Shown: positions 32,178 to 41,378 of the stretch, piece after piece
Position numbering within the stretch: position 1 is the stretch's first letter
How the letters are laid out: each line of letters begins with the position of its first letter
NCBI GenBank assembly: GCA_001507425.1
Contig: LMAJ01000001.1
Coordinates: forward strand, 308,143-372,142
DNA from: Flavobacteriaceae bacterium CRH
GTDB lineage: Bacteria > Bacteroidota > Bacteroidia > Flavobacteriales > Flavobacteriaceae
Direction of reading: 5' to 3'
DNA length: 64,000 nt
The notes under the pieces: generated by a model
Told to the model about the DNA's origin: nothing
Database searches by the model: none
What the model saw: the letters and a program-made list of their open reading frames with translations, nothing else
Program-made: the position numbers and the translations under genes

Positions 32178-34712
32178 TTATAATGAAACTCTAAAACTCA
32201 GGTTTGGAGTTCTTTGCAGCGAAAAAGTTTCGACTTCTTCTATAGAATTTGTTAAAGAACTTATTCTGTAATATTCGCTGATTTCATTTTTTCTGTTTAA
32301 GATATTCAAAATAGATATGCCTAATTTGTATTGAATACCATTTGAAGTTTCCCATTTATAAGTAGAGGAAATATTAACCTGCGAAAAAATATGCAGATTG
32401 GTGTTATTTGGTTTGTTGTACACCAATACAGGATCTGAAAGGTCAATTTGCGAAACATCGGGAGATGTTTTTGGCCTGCCAGAAGACCATTTTGTTCCCA
32501 AAGCAATTTTAAAATTGTTTTTTTCATAAATTCCGGCCCACGATAAAGTATGAGTTAACTCAAAATTATTGGGAAAACGTGGGTATTCATAATCAGCAAA
32601 ATGATAATTATTTTTATTGTAAGTGTAACTTAACCAGGTCAGAAAGTGATTCATTTTTTTCTGAATTAGAAATTCTGTTCCCAAAACTTCATAATCGCCA
32701 GCGATTCTGACAAACTCTAGCTGGTTTTGAAAACCCTGGCTCGAAGTTATAATTCCGGATACTTTTTTATAAAAATTTTCAACATCAAAAAGCCAGTCAT
32801 TTTTTTGATAGAATATATTTAAAGATATTTGTTTGCTTTTTTGAATGGGAATTGTGGTGTTGTTAGCAACGATCCAGCGCCTTTTTTCAATTCCAAAATA
32901 ATCTTTTTGCAAATCAATAATTTGTTGGGAATTTTGACTTTTTAGCTCGCCCAGCAATTCTATATTCAGGCTTTTGCTGATTCCGTAATTAAATTGAATT
33001 CGGGGTTCAATACTATATTTCTGAAATTTTTCGATATAATTAATACGCGTTCCGGCCTTAAAATAGATTCTCGAAATCGTGTCGTTGTATTTCCCTTCTA
33101 CAATTAAAGCATGAGTTCTCAGAACGTCTTTTACTTTACGATAAAAATCAGGATTGGTAACCTGTTCTAAATTAGTAACTCCAATTTCATTAAACTGATA
33201 ACCATCGTTTACACTAAATTTAGCGTTAATGATATGGTTGTTTTCTAAATTAATTCCATTGTTGTTAACTGTATTTTCCTGAATTACAATTTGATTTCCA
33301 ATTGTAGTTCTTTGGTTGGCCAGAAGTTCATAAGCAGAATTATAAACATTAATTTTGGTTGTATGAGAGTTGTTCCAGTTTCTTTTCCAGGACAAATTTC
33401 CGCCATAATTTTGTTGGCGCAAAACATTGTTTTCAGATCTGTTTATGTCATATACAGTCGCACTTTGAAAAACCTCGAGATTGTCTTTAATTGTAATTAA
33501 ATCTAATACGATTTGATCTTTACGCCCTATTTTTTGAGCATATTTTAGCGTTGCGTCATAAAACCCAAATTTTTTATCACTTTGATAATCGACATTTTGA
33601 TTTTGCGAAAAATCTGTGATCGTAGTGTTTTGAAATACTTTATTAAAATATTCTTTATACGTTGGTGTTTCTACAAAATCAGTAATCGATTTACGTGCAG
33701 AAATTTCAATATAACTCTTTTTCGAAAGGTTATATTTTGCATAAACATCAGCATTAATCATATTTATTCCTGCACTAACAGCGTTTTTTTCTGCTGTTTC
33801 AGGAGTAGAAGAAATTGCAACTACGCTGGAAACACTTTCTCCGTAAAATGCAGAACTTCCGTTTTTATAAATAGAAATAGTGTGCGCCAAATTGGGGTTA
33901 AAAACGGATATTAAACCAAAAAAATGCCCTGTCTGAAACATTCGTATCCCGTTCCACAGAAACAAATTCTGATCGTGCGTGCCACCGCGGACATTAATGC
34001 TCGATACACTTTCGTCGAGACTGTTTACACCGGGAATTTGCTGCATGGTTTGCAAAGCATCAGGTTCTATAAGTCCGGGAAGAATACCGAATTTTTTGGG
34101 TTTGATTTCAAATGATCCGTCGTTGTTTTTTGAAATTCCGGAAGCTAAAATAGCATTCGCTTTAATTTCCTGAAGTTCTGTAATTTCAGGTTCTAATGCT
34201 ATTTTGAGACAATTTTTAGAGTCCTGATTTCCTGCCACAATTCGTTTGGTTATAAACCCGACGTGACTAATCAAAAATATATTTTTAATGTCTTTTTTAA
34301 ACTCAAAATAACCGTCTGAATCCGTTGAAACCTGTGTTTTGTTGAGTAAGCTAATATTTGCGTTTTCGATTGGTTTTTTATCTGTGTTAGAAAAAACGTA
34401 TCCGCAAATTATGGGTGATTCTGTATCTTTTTTATAAATATTAATGAATTTGTTTCCGATGTTTTCAAAAGACAAATGGGTTTTTTTAGCAAGATATTCC
34501 AGTTTTTGTTCTAATGAAAGTGATTTTTTTGGAGGATTTAATTCTAATCCCGCAATATTCTCTTCGGTGTAATTAAAACTAACTTCATGCTGTTTTTCAA
34601 TATCAATTATGATTTTTTTAAAAGGCACAAGTTTTCCTTTGTCCTGAGCAAAAATATTCAGGACAAGAAAAAACAGAAAAAACAAAAAATGAAATTGTTT
34701 GGGGAGGAACAT
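32178..34712 (-). CDS. TonB-dependent receptor with N-terminal STN signalling domain (FecA-like)
   Basis: An 844-residue outer-membrane protein. After the signal peptide (ending FAQD) comes an STN domain (residues about 25-92; IIIDIEKQHEVSFNYTEENIAGLELN), which in FecA talks to FecR. Then a carboxypeptidase-regulatory-like domain (96-175; GYVFSNTDKKPIENANISLLNK), a plug (about 195-310; DALQTMQQIPGVNSLDESVSSINVRGG) and the beta-barrel to the end. The start lies directly after the fecR-like stop. It forms a cell-surface signalling unit with the next two genes. The imported substrate cannot be read from sequence; iron chelates are one option among several. Confidence 0.9.
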   Translation of the reverse strand: MFLPKQFHFLFFLFFLVLNIFAQDKGKLVPFKKIIIDIEKQHEVSFNYTEENIAGLELNPPKKSLSLEQKLEYLAKKTHLSFENIGNKFINIYKKDTESPIICGYVFSNTDKKPIENANISLLNKTQVSTDSDGYFEFKKDIKNIFLISHVGFITKRIVAGNQDSKNCLKIALEPEITELQEIKANAILASGISKNNDGSFEIKPKKFGILPGLIEPDALQTMQQIPGVNSLDESVSSINVRGGTHDQNLFLWNGIRMFQTGHFFGLISVFNPNLAHTISIYKNGSSAFYGESVSSVVAISSTPETAEKNAVSAGINMINADVYAKYNLSKKSYIEISARKSITDFVETPTYKEYFNKVFQNTTITDFSQNQNVDYQSDKKFGFYDATLKYAQKIGRKDQIVLDLITIKDNLEVFQSATVYDINRSENNVLRQQNYGGNLSWKRNWNNSHTTKINVYNSAYELLANQRTTIGNQIVIQENTVNNNGINLENNHIINAKFSVNDGYQFNEIGVTNLEQVTNPDFYRKVKDVLRTHALIVEGKYNDTISRIYFKAGTRINYIEKFQKYSIEPRIQFNYGISKSLNIELLGELKSQNSQQIIDLQKDYFGIEKRRWIVANNTTIPIQKSKQISLNIFYQKNDWLFDVENFYKKVSGIITSSQGFQNQLEFVRIAGDYEVLGTEFLIQKKMNHFLTWLSYTYNKNNYHFADYEYPRFPNNFELTHTLSWAGIYEKNNFKIALGTKWSSGRPKTSPDVSQIDLSDPVLVYNKPNNTNLHIFSQVNISSTYKWETSNGIQYKLGISILNILNRKNEISEYYRISSLTNSIEEVETFSLQRTPNLSFRVSL

Positions 34713-35612
34713 TTATTTTTCGTCAAAAATTATTTTATTTTTTGAGACTTTTTTGGCCTCTAAATGATACGTTGTACTAATAATTTGCAAGGCTATATCG
34801 AGGTTTTTGGCGGGTAATTTTCCTGTAAATAAAGAAACGGTATCTTTTGTATTTAATTCGATCGTAATATTATATTGCCTTTCAACTTCGTCTAGTAAGG
34901 TTCTGATGTTTTCTTTATTAAAAGATATTTGATCATCCATCCATTCTGGTCGCAATAAATTTACCTTCATGTTGACTTGTTTTCCGTTTTCAAAACTAAC
35001 GCTTTGTCCGTGAGTTAACAGGATTTGAGTGTTTGCATAATTTACCTTTACACGTCCTTCATAACACACAACATCAAATCTGTTTTTTCTGGCCTTAACG
35101 TTAAATTGAGTTCCTAAAACCGATACTTTTCCAAGATTGGTCTGTACTTCAAATCGTCTGCCTTTCGATACTTTGAAATAAGCTTCTCCTTTTAGTTCAA
35201 GATGTCTGTTATTGTCCCAATTCCATTTTTTATAGTTTATTTCAGAACCAGAATTTAATACTACTTCAGAATTATCCGGTAGTGAAAAAGTAGTTTTTTC
35301 TCCAAATGCTGCTGTATGCGTTTGAGGTACAAAAAATTTCATTACAAAAGTAATTCCAAGCGCTAAAACAAATATAGCCGCTGCCCTAAACATCCATTTT
35401 TTGTATAATGGAACCACTTTTGGCGTTACTTTTTTCTGGCTCAGAATAGTAGACAACATAGCATTTTCATCTAAATCGTCTATTTCTAAATGATCTGTAT
35501 ATTTTTTTATCTTTTGGTATTTTTCAAAATCGGGACTTGCTTCAAATTCAGCTAATTCATCTTGCGATAAATCATTGTTGAGCCATTTTGCTAATAAGCG
35601 ATTTTTTTTCAT
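34713..35612 (-). CDS. FecR family anti-sigma factor
   Basis: A 299-residue protein with a cytoplasmic N-terminal part (residues 1-70), one membrane helix (about 71-90; MFRAAAIFVLALGITFVMKF) and a periplasmic FecR domain (AAFGEKTTFSLPDNSEVVLNSGSEINY, LKGEAYFKVSKGRRFEVQTNLGKVSVLGTQFNVKA) followed by the DUF4974-type C-terminal part. It passes the signal from the STN domain of the receptor to the sigma factor. It adjoins the receptor gene with no gap. Confidence 0.93.
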   Translation of the reverse strand: MKKNRLLAKWLNNDLSQDELAEFEASPDFEKYQKIKKYTDHLEIDDLDENAMLSTILSQKKVTPKVVPLYKKWMFRAAAIFVLALGITFVMKFFVPQTHTAAFGEKTTFSLPDNSEVVLNSGSEINYKKWNWDNNRHLELKGEAYFKVSKGRRFEVQTNLGKVSVLGTQFNVKARKNRFDVVCYEGRVKVNYANTQILLTHGQSVSFENGKQVNMKVNLLRPEWMDDQISFNKENIRTLLDEVERQYNITIELNTKDTVSLFTGKLPAKNLDIALQIISTTYHLEAKKVSKNKIIFDEK

Positions 35613-35660
35613 TGTACTGTATTATATATTAAAACAATTGGAACTAAATTTACCCTACTT

Positions 35661-36176
35661 TTATAAATCAATTTCTTTGCGTAAGTTTAACAAAGCCAAA
35701 TGAATGCGCTTTTCTACTGCCTTTACGCTAATATTTAAGACTAAGGCAATTTCGCTGTATTTTTTTCCGTCAATTCGATGCATTAAAAAAGCAATGCGCT
35801 GTTTTTCGTTTAAGTTTTCAATGGCTTTCAATAGTTTGGACTGAAATTGTTTTTCCTCCAAAATATATTCAGGGCTTTCATTTGTTTTATCTAAACCCGT
35901 GAAGTTTTTTTCATATTTCAAAACCACTTTCTGGTGTGCAATTTCGTTGAGACTGCTATTGTTTGCAATTGTGTAGATATATGATTTTGCTTTTTCCAGC
36001 GGCACCGATGCACAGTTTTGCCAAAGTTTTACAAATGCTTCCTGAGCAATATCTTCTGCCTGGTCTAAATTGCCAAATTTGTAAAAAAGAAAATTCCGAA
36101 GCGCTTTTACGTGACTTTTGAAGAAAGACGAAAAAATGATTTCGTCGCAAATATTTGACTGGTTTTTATTTGGCAT
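35661..36176 (-). CDS. ECF RNA polymerase sigma factor (FecI-like)
   Basis: A 171-residue sigma-70 family protein. Region 2 is seen in FKSHVKALRNFLFYKFGNLDQAEDIAQEAFVKLWQN and region 4 in KAIENLNEKQRIAFLMHRIDGKKYSEIALVLNISVKAVEKRIHLAL. It is first in the order sigma, anti-sigma, receptor, which is the standard layout for cell-surface signalling in Bacteroidota. Expected to turn on the downstream receptor in response to its ligand. Confidence 0.93.
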   Translation of the reverse strand: MPNKNQSNICDEIIFSSFFKSHVKALRNFLFYKFGNLDQAEDIAQEAFVKLWQNCASVPLEKAKSYIYTIANNSSLNEIAHQKVVLKYEKNFTGLDKTNESPEYILEEKQFQSKLLKAIENLNEKQRIAFLMHRIDGKKYSEIALVLNISVKAVEKRIHLALLNLRKEIDL

Positions 36177-36357
36177 TTCGATTTTTCAATTTGTACGTTG
36201 TAAAAGTATTTGTTTTTCGTTTAAGTAGGGTAAAAGCAAAGCTGATTGTTTTATACCAACATGAAATGTTGTTTTCTTGTGATAATTAGAGATTTAAAAA
36301 ACAAAATGGAAACCCCTGATGCCGAATTTATTAAAAACACAATTTCTTAAATTTTAT

Positions 36358-36365
36358 TACCTTTG
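36358..36365 (+). promoter_or_regulatory. -7 box very close to the repeat-lipoprotein start
   Basis: TACCTTTG matches TAnnTTTG. It ends 13 bases before the ATG at 36379, leaving a leader of under 10 bases if used, which would be unusually short. Confidence 0.5.
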
Positions 36366-36378
36366 TAAAAATATAAAT

Positions 36379-37401
36379 ATGTTCCCTTTAAAAAAATATT
36401 TATCAATGACAGTTTTCCTGTTGTTATTGTCTTGCCAGCATGATATGGATGAGCAGGATAATAATGCACAAGAAACAATTACAAGTGTTTCTCCGCTTAC
36501 AACTTATCTACAAAGGGTTGCAATGGTGCAAACAGTGCAGGATAATGTTATCGACGGGTCTACGTATTGTACTATAAAACTTCCTTACACGGTTACGGTT
36601 AACAATGAGCAAATTGCCGTTAATACTACGGCAGATTATCAAAAAGTAGTAGATAATATCAATGCAAATACGAACGATGACGACATTGTAAAAATAGATT
36701 TTCCGGTAACAATGGTGTATTATAATTACATCGAAAAAGATATTCCGAATCAGGCTGATTTTGATTCTTTAATCGATTATTGGAATCTTTACCCTGATCT
36801 TTTATCCAAAATCAATGGATTAAATATCAATTATCCGATAACGATTAATATTTATAACAGCGCCAATCAATTTGCCAGTTCCCAGTCTATTATAAGTGAT
36901 CAGGCCTTTTTTAATTTTATAAAAAAGCTGGAAGACAGTCAGTATATTTCATTAAAATATCCAATTTCGATAGTAGATTATCATAATCAGACAAAATCGA
37001 TTACGAATAATTTGGAGTTCGAAAATGCGATTAAATATGCGATTGATTACTGTCCGGAAAATAACATTGTAGCATTTGATTTTACAGCGATATTAACCAG
37101 TGGTTACTGGAAAATACCTTATTATTTTGATGGCTCAGAAAAAACTCTTGCTTATAACGGGTATTGGTTTATGTTTAAAAGTGACAAATCGGTAATGGCT
37201 ACAAAAGGAACAGTTTCACAAATGGGCACATGGGAAAGTACGGAGCAGAATGGTGTTGGGGAATTAAAAATAAATTTTAGTTCAGAATTACTTGGCAAAT
37301 TAAATAATAATTGGATGTTGTTTGAGTTTAATAATTCGCAGATACGATTACGCGATGTAGGCGATAGTAGTACGAGTTATCTTTACTTTGAAAAAATGTA
37401 A
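36379..37401 (+). CDS. Lipoprotein with four internal repeats
   Basis: A 340-residue protein. The start at 36379 gives a lipobox (LLLLSC, Cys at residue 19); an upstream in-frame ATG at 36319 would place it inside the protein. Four related blocks occur at about 66-92, 105-133, 148-184 and 191-221, each built as xxxPxTxxxxNxxx...xxDFxxxI (for example KLPYTVTVNNEQI, DFPVTMVYYNYIE, NYPITINIYNSAN, KYPISIVDYHNQT). The last 100 residues are a separate beta-rich domain (YWKIPYYFDGSEK..., MGTWESTEQNGVGELKI). I do not recognise the family with certainty; a surface-exposed structural or binding role is likely. Confidence 0.65.
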   Translation: MFPLKKYLSMTVFLLLLSCQHDMDEQDNNAQETITSVSPLTTYLQRVAMVQTVQDNVIDGSTYCTIKLPYTVTVNNEQIAVNTTADYQKVVDNINANTNDDDIVKIDFPVTMVYYNYIEKDIPNQADFDSLIDYWNLYPDLLSKINGLNINYPITINIYNSANQFASSQSIISDQAFFNFIKKLEDSQYISLKYPISIVDYHNQTKSITNNLEFENAIKYAIDYCPENNIVAFDFTAILTSGYWKIPYYFDGSEKTLAYNGYWFMFKSDKSVMATKGTVSQMGTWESTEQNGVGELKINFSSELLGKLNNNWMLFEFNNSQIRLRDVGDSSTSYLYFEKM

Positions 37402-37512
37402 ATTCTGATTCTGTTTAAATCCGTTTCTTTTTGTTTTTCTCTCTTTCTTCAATTATATCTAAATAAGCTTTCTTAATTCCATATTTCGTTCATTTCTGCA
37501 TTTGTTTTTTAT

Positions 37513-38046
37513 TTACCATTCTCTCCATAAATCGGATAGGCCTTCTCCTTCAGCATATTCTTTAGGATTTAATCCTGAAGCAAGTGTAATTTGGTCAATT
37601 AGTTCGCATAATTCTTCTCTTTCACCAGTTTCTATAATTTCTTCATTTGTTTCACTCAATTTGTTTAGAGATTTAATGGCTATTTCAAAACATTTTTCTT
37701 TATCTTTTTTATCTCCATTTTCTTCTAATTCTATTAATTGAGTAATCAAATTATCGAATATATTTTTTGCGGCATTACAATTCTCTTCTGTATATTGGTC
37801 CATTTCATACTCAAAAAACTTTTCGCGCCAATCTTTGAAAGGATATAATTTTTTTGTTTTATTTAATTTTTCCGAATAGGAAATAGTATTGTTTTGAGTT
37901 TTTTCTAATCCGTTATCCTCATGCAAATTTTGAGCATCCTTTTTTTGAGGTTGAAAATTATTATTTGCCTTTTTTGTGTTTAGGAAATAATAAACAATCC
38001 CTCCAATTATTAATGCTCCAATTGTTATGTATATTATTTTGTTCAT
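37513..38046 (-). CDS. Hypothetical single-pass membrane protein
   Basis: A 177-residue protein with one N-terminal helix (residues 3-22; IIYITIGALIIGGIVYYFLN) and a Lys/Glu-rich, mainly helical, soluble part with two Cys residues in the second half (EKCFEIAIKSLNKL, ELCELIDQITLA). No family recognised. It stands alone between convergent and divergent neighbours. Confidence 0.55.
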   Translation of the reverse strand: MNKIIYITIGALIIGGIVYYFLNTKKANNNFQPQKKDAQNLHEDNGLEKTQNNTISYSEKLNKTKKLYPFKDWREKFFEYEMDQYTEENCNAAKNIFDNLITQLIELEENGDKKDKEKCFEIAIKSLNKLSETNEEIIETGEREELCELIDQITLASGLNPKEYAEGEGLSDLWREW

Positions 38047-38282
38047 TTTAGTTTTTAAATTACAGGAATTAATTATTGTGTAAAATGTTTAAGCTATTAT
38101 TATCGCTAATATAAAATTAATTTGATAGTAAGAATCAATTGTTCGATGCTGATAATTATTTCTTCTAAAAAGAACAGCCTTCGAAATCGATTTCTTTTGT
38201 AACAGATTGAAGTTTAAGGCAACAAAAAAGAAACTTAAAAATAAATTAATATGTTATTTTATGTATTTTATTGCTTTATAGG

Positions 38283-38290
38283 TATCTTTG
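38283..38290 (+). promoter_or_regulatory. -7 box for the response-regulator gene
   Basis: TATCTTTG matches TAnnTTTG, 21 bases before the ATG at 38312. Confidence 0.55.
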
Positions 38291-38311
38291 TTTAATAAGT
38301 TATCCAAAACA

Positions 38312-38944
38312 ATGAACAAAGATTTAAAGATACTATTAGTAGATGACCATAGTGTAGTGCGGCATGGAGTTTCGGTACTATTAAAAAAAGCTTTTGACAA
38401 AGTAACTATAACTCACGCAGATAATTTTGAAGATTTACTCAGTAAATTGAACCAAAATCATGATTTGCTTTTTCTTGATATTAATCTTCCCGGTGGAAAC
38501 AGCACCAAAATGATTGAAGAAATCAGGTTGATCCATCCTGATCTACTAATAATGATGTTTTCAGCGTATGATGAATCCAGATATGCTTTGCGTTACATTC
38601 ATGCGGGAGCAAATGGTTTTTTAAATAAATACAGCAAAGACGAAGAAATTATAAAAGCAGTAAAAACAATTCTTGAAACCGGAAAATACATAAGTGATGT
38701 TGTGAAGGAAAAAATTGTTGAAAATGCTTTATTGAACAAGCCCATTAATCCGCTTGAAAAATTATCAGACAGAGAAGTAGAAGTGGCAGAACTTCTGGTA
38801 AGCGGCGACGGAAATCTTGAAATTTCAAATAAATTAAATATTCAAATGTCTACAGTAAGTACCCTTAAAAACAGAATCTTTGATAAGCTCGGGATTAGTA
38901 ATGTTGTAAGGTTAGTCGAGATTTTAATGGTTTACAAAAACTAA
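38312..38944 (+). CDS. NarL/FixJ family response regulator
   Basis: A 210-residue protein. The receiver domain (residues 1-120) has the acidic pair in LLVDDHSVVRHG and the phosphorylated Asp in DLLFLDINLPGG, with the conserved Lys in FLNKYSKDEE. The LuxR-type HTH is at 140-205 (LSDREVEVAELLVSGDGNLEISNKLNIQMSTVSTLKNRIFDKLGI). The ATG at 38312 is preferred over a TTG at 38288, which lies in the -7 box. No sensor kinase is adjacent, so the partner is elsewhere. Confidence 0.9.
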   Translation: MNKDLKILLVDDHSVVRHGVSVLLKKAFDKVTITHADNFEDLLSKLNQNHDLLFLDINLPGGNSTKMIEEIRLIHPDLLIMMFSAYDESRYALRYIHAGANGFLNKYSKDEEIIKAVKTILETGKYISDVVKEKIVENALLNKPINPLEKLSDREVEVAELLVSGDGNLEISNKLNIQMSTVSTLKNRIFDKLGISNVVRLVEILMVYKN

Positions 38945-39615
38945 TTTATTTCCTGTTTTTAAATAGATCACTTTTATTCCAATATCCAACTTAGCTTGGA
39001 TTTTTTTGTTTTTGATAATTACTGCATTAAAAAAGCTACATTAAATTTTTCCAATTTACATCATCTTCCATTCAAGTAAAAACCTATTGTAAAGTAATAC
39101 TTGCAAGGCAAAAAACTTAAATTTTTAAAACAGCAAATCTTTCCTGTTTTTCAATTTCAAATTTCATTTTTTTTAGAGATATTTTCCTGTTTTTCTTTCG
39201 CTAAATTATTAGTTCGAATATTTTCGAATCCTATTATGTTTGCAGTATTCATTACTGATTTCTCTTTCAGCAAGGTCAGACTTAAAATAAAACGGCTGCT
39301 ATTCCCTCATTTTAGATCATAAATCAACAAATAGTTGTAGAATTAATTCTACACGCAATCTAAAAATTTGCTACAAATTTATACGCAGATAAAGATCACT
39401 TTTGCACGTTCATTTATTTCAAAAAAAACGGACTCATTAATTTTTTAAAATTGAAATATAACCAAGTATTGCAGCAACCAAATGTAATATAAATGAGGCA
39501 TTTCCAAACCAAATAATAAACCAGAAAATAAATAACCCAATTAATAAACCTTAATTGAAAATATTACGTATTTGATTGAAAAACAAAAGCAATAAGAATT
39601 AATTATAAGAATCGC
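38945..39615. other. 671-base gene-free stretch
   Basis: It starts with a weak terminator-like hairpin (38984-39008, ATCCAA/TTGGAT followed by eight T). Then AT-rich DNA. On the minus strand about 39440-39552 there is an open frame that would encode a hydrophobic membrane peptide, but it lacks a start codon. Nothing else supported. Confidence 0.5.
38984..39008 (+). terminator. Weak terminator after the response-regulator gene
   Basis: A short 6-bp stem ATCCAA/TTGGAT followed by a long T-run. Confidence 0.55.
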
Positions 39616-40707
39616 ATGCAAAAAAAATACTTGTTGAAATTATCTTTTCTCTTTTTCGTCTTTTTCGTTTCTTTTGGTGTATTTGCGCAAAAGAGTGTTT
39701 ATGCCGGAATCGAAATTGGAAGTAAGGGAATTAAAATTTCGGTGATAGAGGTAAACAATATCAAAAAAGGAGATTACGATATCTTAGCTTATTGGACAGA
39801 GAATGTGGGTATAGCTAAAGGTATTTCTATTGATGGTAATCTTGCCGAAGAAGATATAAACAATGCAGGAGCTGTAGTTTTTGCAAATCTTACTAAAATT
39901 AAAAGCAAATACAATGTACCGGACGAATTTATTTATATAGTAGCTTCTTCCGGAGTTGCCCTGGCTCATAATACGCAAGCTTTAAGCGATAAGATTAAAA
40001 CTTTAACGAATAAGGAACTTGATTTTATTAATGCAGAGGCAGAAGGTAAAATGCTTTTAAAAGGTTCTATTCCTTCAACAGATTATCAGGATGCTATTGT
40101 TCTCGACATTGGCGGAGGTAACACAAAAGGGGGGTATGTAGATGTGCTTAATGATAATAAGTTTGAATTTTTCCCGCTAAAACTAGATTACGGTACCATA
40201 ACGCTTACGGAAGCAATTAATAAAACGATTGTAATTCCGAGGGAAATGAATGATATGGGAGTTTATAAGGAAAAATCATTTGAGTTCGCACCTCTTTTAA
40301 GAGATAAAATAAAAGAGATGCTTAAAACCAAACCGCAATCACTTCAAAAAAAGAAGATATACCTTTCCGGAGGGGCAATTTGGGCATTTACAACCTTGTA
40401 TTACAATGAAAACAACGAAGATCATTTTGTGCCATTGACGATGCAGGATATTATAGATTATGATGCTATTTTGAAGAATAACTTTGTTAAGTATGAAAAC
40501 TTAGCCAAAACAAGTAAGGAAGCAGATAAGGTAATTAATACCTATAGTCAGAAGCATTTAATTTCTGCCAATAATATTTTAATTGCCTGCCTTGAAAGTA
40601 TTCCTAATTTGAAATCAAAGAAAATATATTTTGCAAAAGAAGGACAAATAGCCTGGTTGGTTTCTTATGTTGTTGACCGTTCTAAAAAAATTAAAAATAA
40701 TTTTTAG
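39616..40707 (+). CDS. Exported Ppx/GppA-like ASKHA-fold protein
   Basis: A 363-residue protein that begins with a clear signal peptide (residues 1-25, FGVFAQ). The mature part has the marks of the actin/Hsp70/Ppx ATPase fold: phosphate-1 loop AGIEIGSKGIKISV (about 30-43), phosphate-2 loop LDIGGGNTKGG (163-173) and an adenosine-type motif IYLSGGAIWAF (248-258). Exopolyphosphatases of this fold are cytosolic, so an exported version is unusual, since nucleotide and polyphosphate are scarce there. Two possible options are a polyphosphate-acting enzyme and a binding protein that lost activity. The next gene, 112 bases on, is a roadblock-like protein. Confidence 0.75.
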   Translation: MQKKYLLKLSFLFFVFFVSFGVFAQKSVYAGIEIGSKGIKISVIEVNNIKKGDYDILAYWTENVGIAKGISIDGNLAEEDINNAGAVVFANLTKIKSKYNVPDEFIYIVASSGVALAHNTQALSDKIKTLTNKELDFINAEAEGKMLLKGSIPSTDYQDAIVLDIGGGNTKGGYVDVLNDNKFEFFPLKLDYGTITLTEAINKTIVIPREMNDMGVYKEKSFEFAPLLRDKIKEMLKTKPQSLQKKKIYLSGGAIWAFTTLYYNENNEDHFVPLTMQDIIDYDAILKNNFVKYENLAKTSKEADKVINTYSQKHLISANNILIACLESIPNLKSKKIYFAKEGQIAWLVSYVVDRSKKIKNNF

Positions 40708-40819
40708 TCTTCTGTAAAACAAAAAAAAGCTTTTTAAAACAAATTTAATCTCTGTTTAATTGTTCGCAAACATTTAGACACCATTGAAATAAATAAACAA
40801 TAATTTAAAACAATTTAAT

Positions 40820-41194
40820 ATGTCAGATTTTTTACAACAATTTGGGGATGAAGTTAAAAAAAACATTCCTGGTTATATCGCAGTTGCCGTAACCGAAATT
40901 AAAAGTGGTATTTCTTATTTTAGTGACTCTTCTGTTACTAGTTTTGATCCTGAATTGGCTTCAGCCTTTAACTTAGAAGTAGTAAAAGCTAAATTAAATG
41001 CAATCAGCGCTTTAGGATTAGATCAAAATATTGATGATATTATGATTACACTTACTAATCAAATTCATATCATTGACATTTCAGAAAACAATGAATATTT
41101 TATTTATTTGGCTGTAGATTCTAATAAAGCAAATTTAGGAATGACAAAAGCGCTTTTGAATAGATTTAAAAAAGATATCACTGAAAAAATGTAA
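40820..41194 (+). CDS. Roadblock/LC7-like domain protein
   Basis: A 124-residue cytoplasmic protein made of one domain. IPGYIAVAVTEIKSGISYFSD, then SFDPELASAFNLEVVKAKLNAISALGLDQNIDDIMITLTNQIHIIDI and the end FIYLAVDSNKANLGMTKALLNRF match the roadblock/LC7 layout (central beta-sheet flanked by helices) seen in MglB and in actinobacterial GTPase-activating modules. No small GTPase gene is nearby. The neighbour upstream is the exported ASKHA protein. Confidence 0.7.
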   Translation: MSDFLQQFGDEVKKNIPGYIAVAVTEIKSGISYFSDSSVTSFDPELASAFNLEVVKAKLNAISALGLDQNIDDIMITLTNQIHIIDISENNEYFIYLAVDSNKANLGMTKALLNRFKKDITEKM

Positions 41195-41292
41195 TTTCAT
41201 TTTCATTAATTCTTTTAAAGTTTGCCTCAAATAGTTACCGTTAAATCTACTTTAAATTTTTAGTTGAAACTCTTGATGTAAAATGATATAAA

Positions 41293-41330
41293 AAAAAGCT
41301 CGTTGAAAGATAATTTCAATGAGCTTTTTT
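41293..41330. terminator. Bidirectional terminator
   Basis: Arms AAAAAGCTCGTTGAAA and TTTCAATGAGCTTTTT (one G-T pair) with A- and T-rich flanks. It lies between the roadblock gene and the convergent MFS gene. Confidence 0.9.
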
Positions 41331-41378
41331 GGTTAAAGTAGTCAGTGTATTTTGCACAGACTACTTTTTGTAATTTTA

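Noticed and set aside
39101..39322. A 73-codon frame on the plus strand
   Set aside because: It starts with TTG, has no conserved-looking pattern, no -7 box, and lies in an AT-rich gap.
39440..39552. Minus-strand frame for a hydrophobic peptide (IGLFIFWFIIWFGN...HLVAAILGYISIL)
   Set aside because: A stop codon lies directly upstream and there is no start codon in frame, so at most a remnant of a small membrane protein gene.
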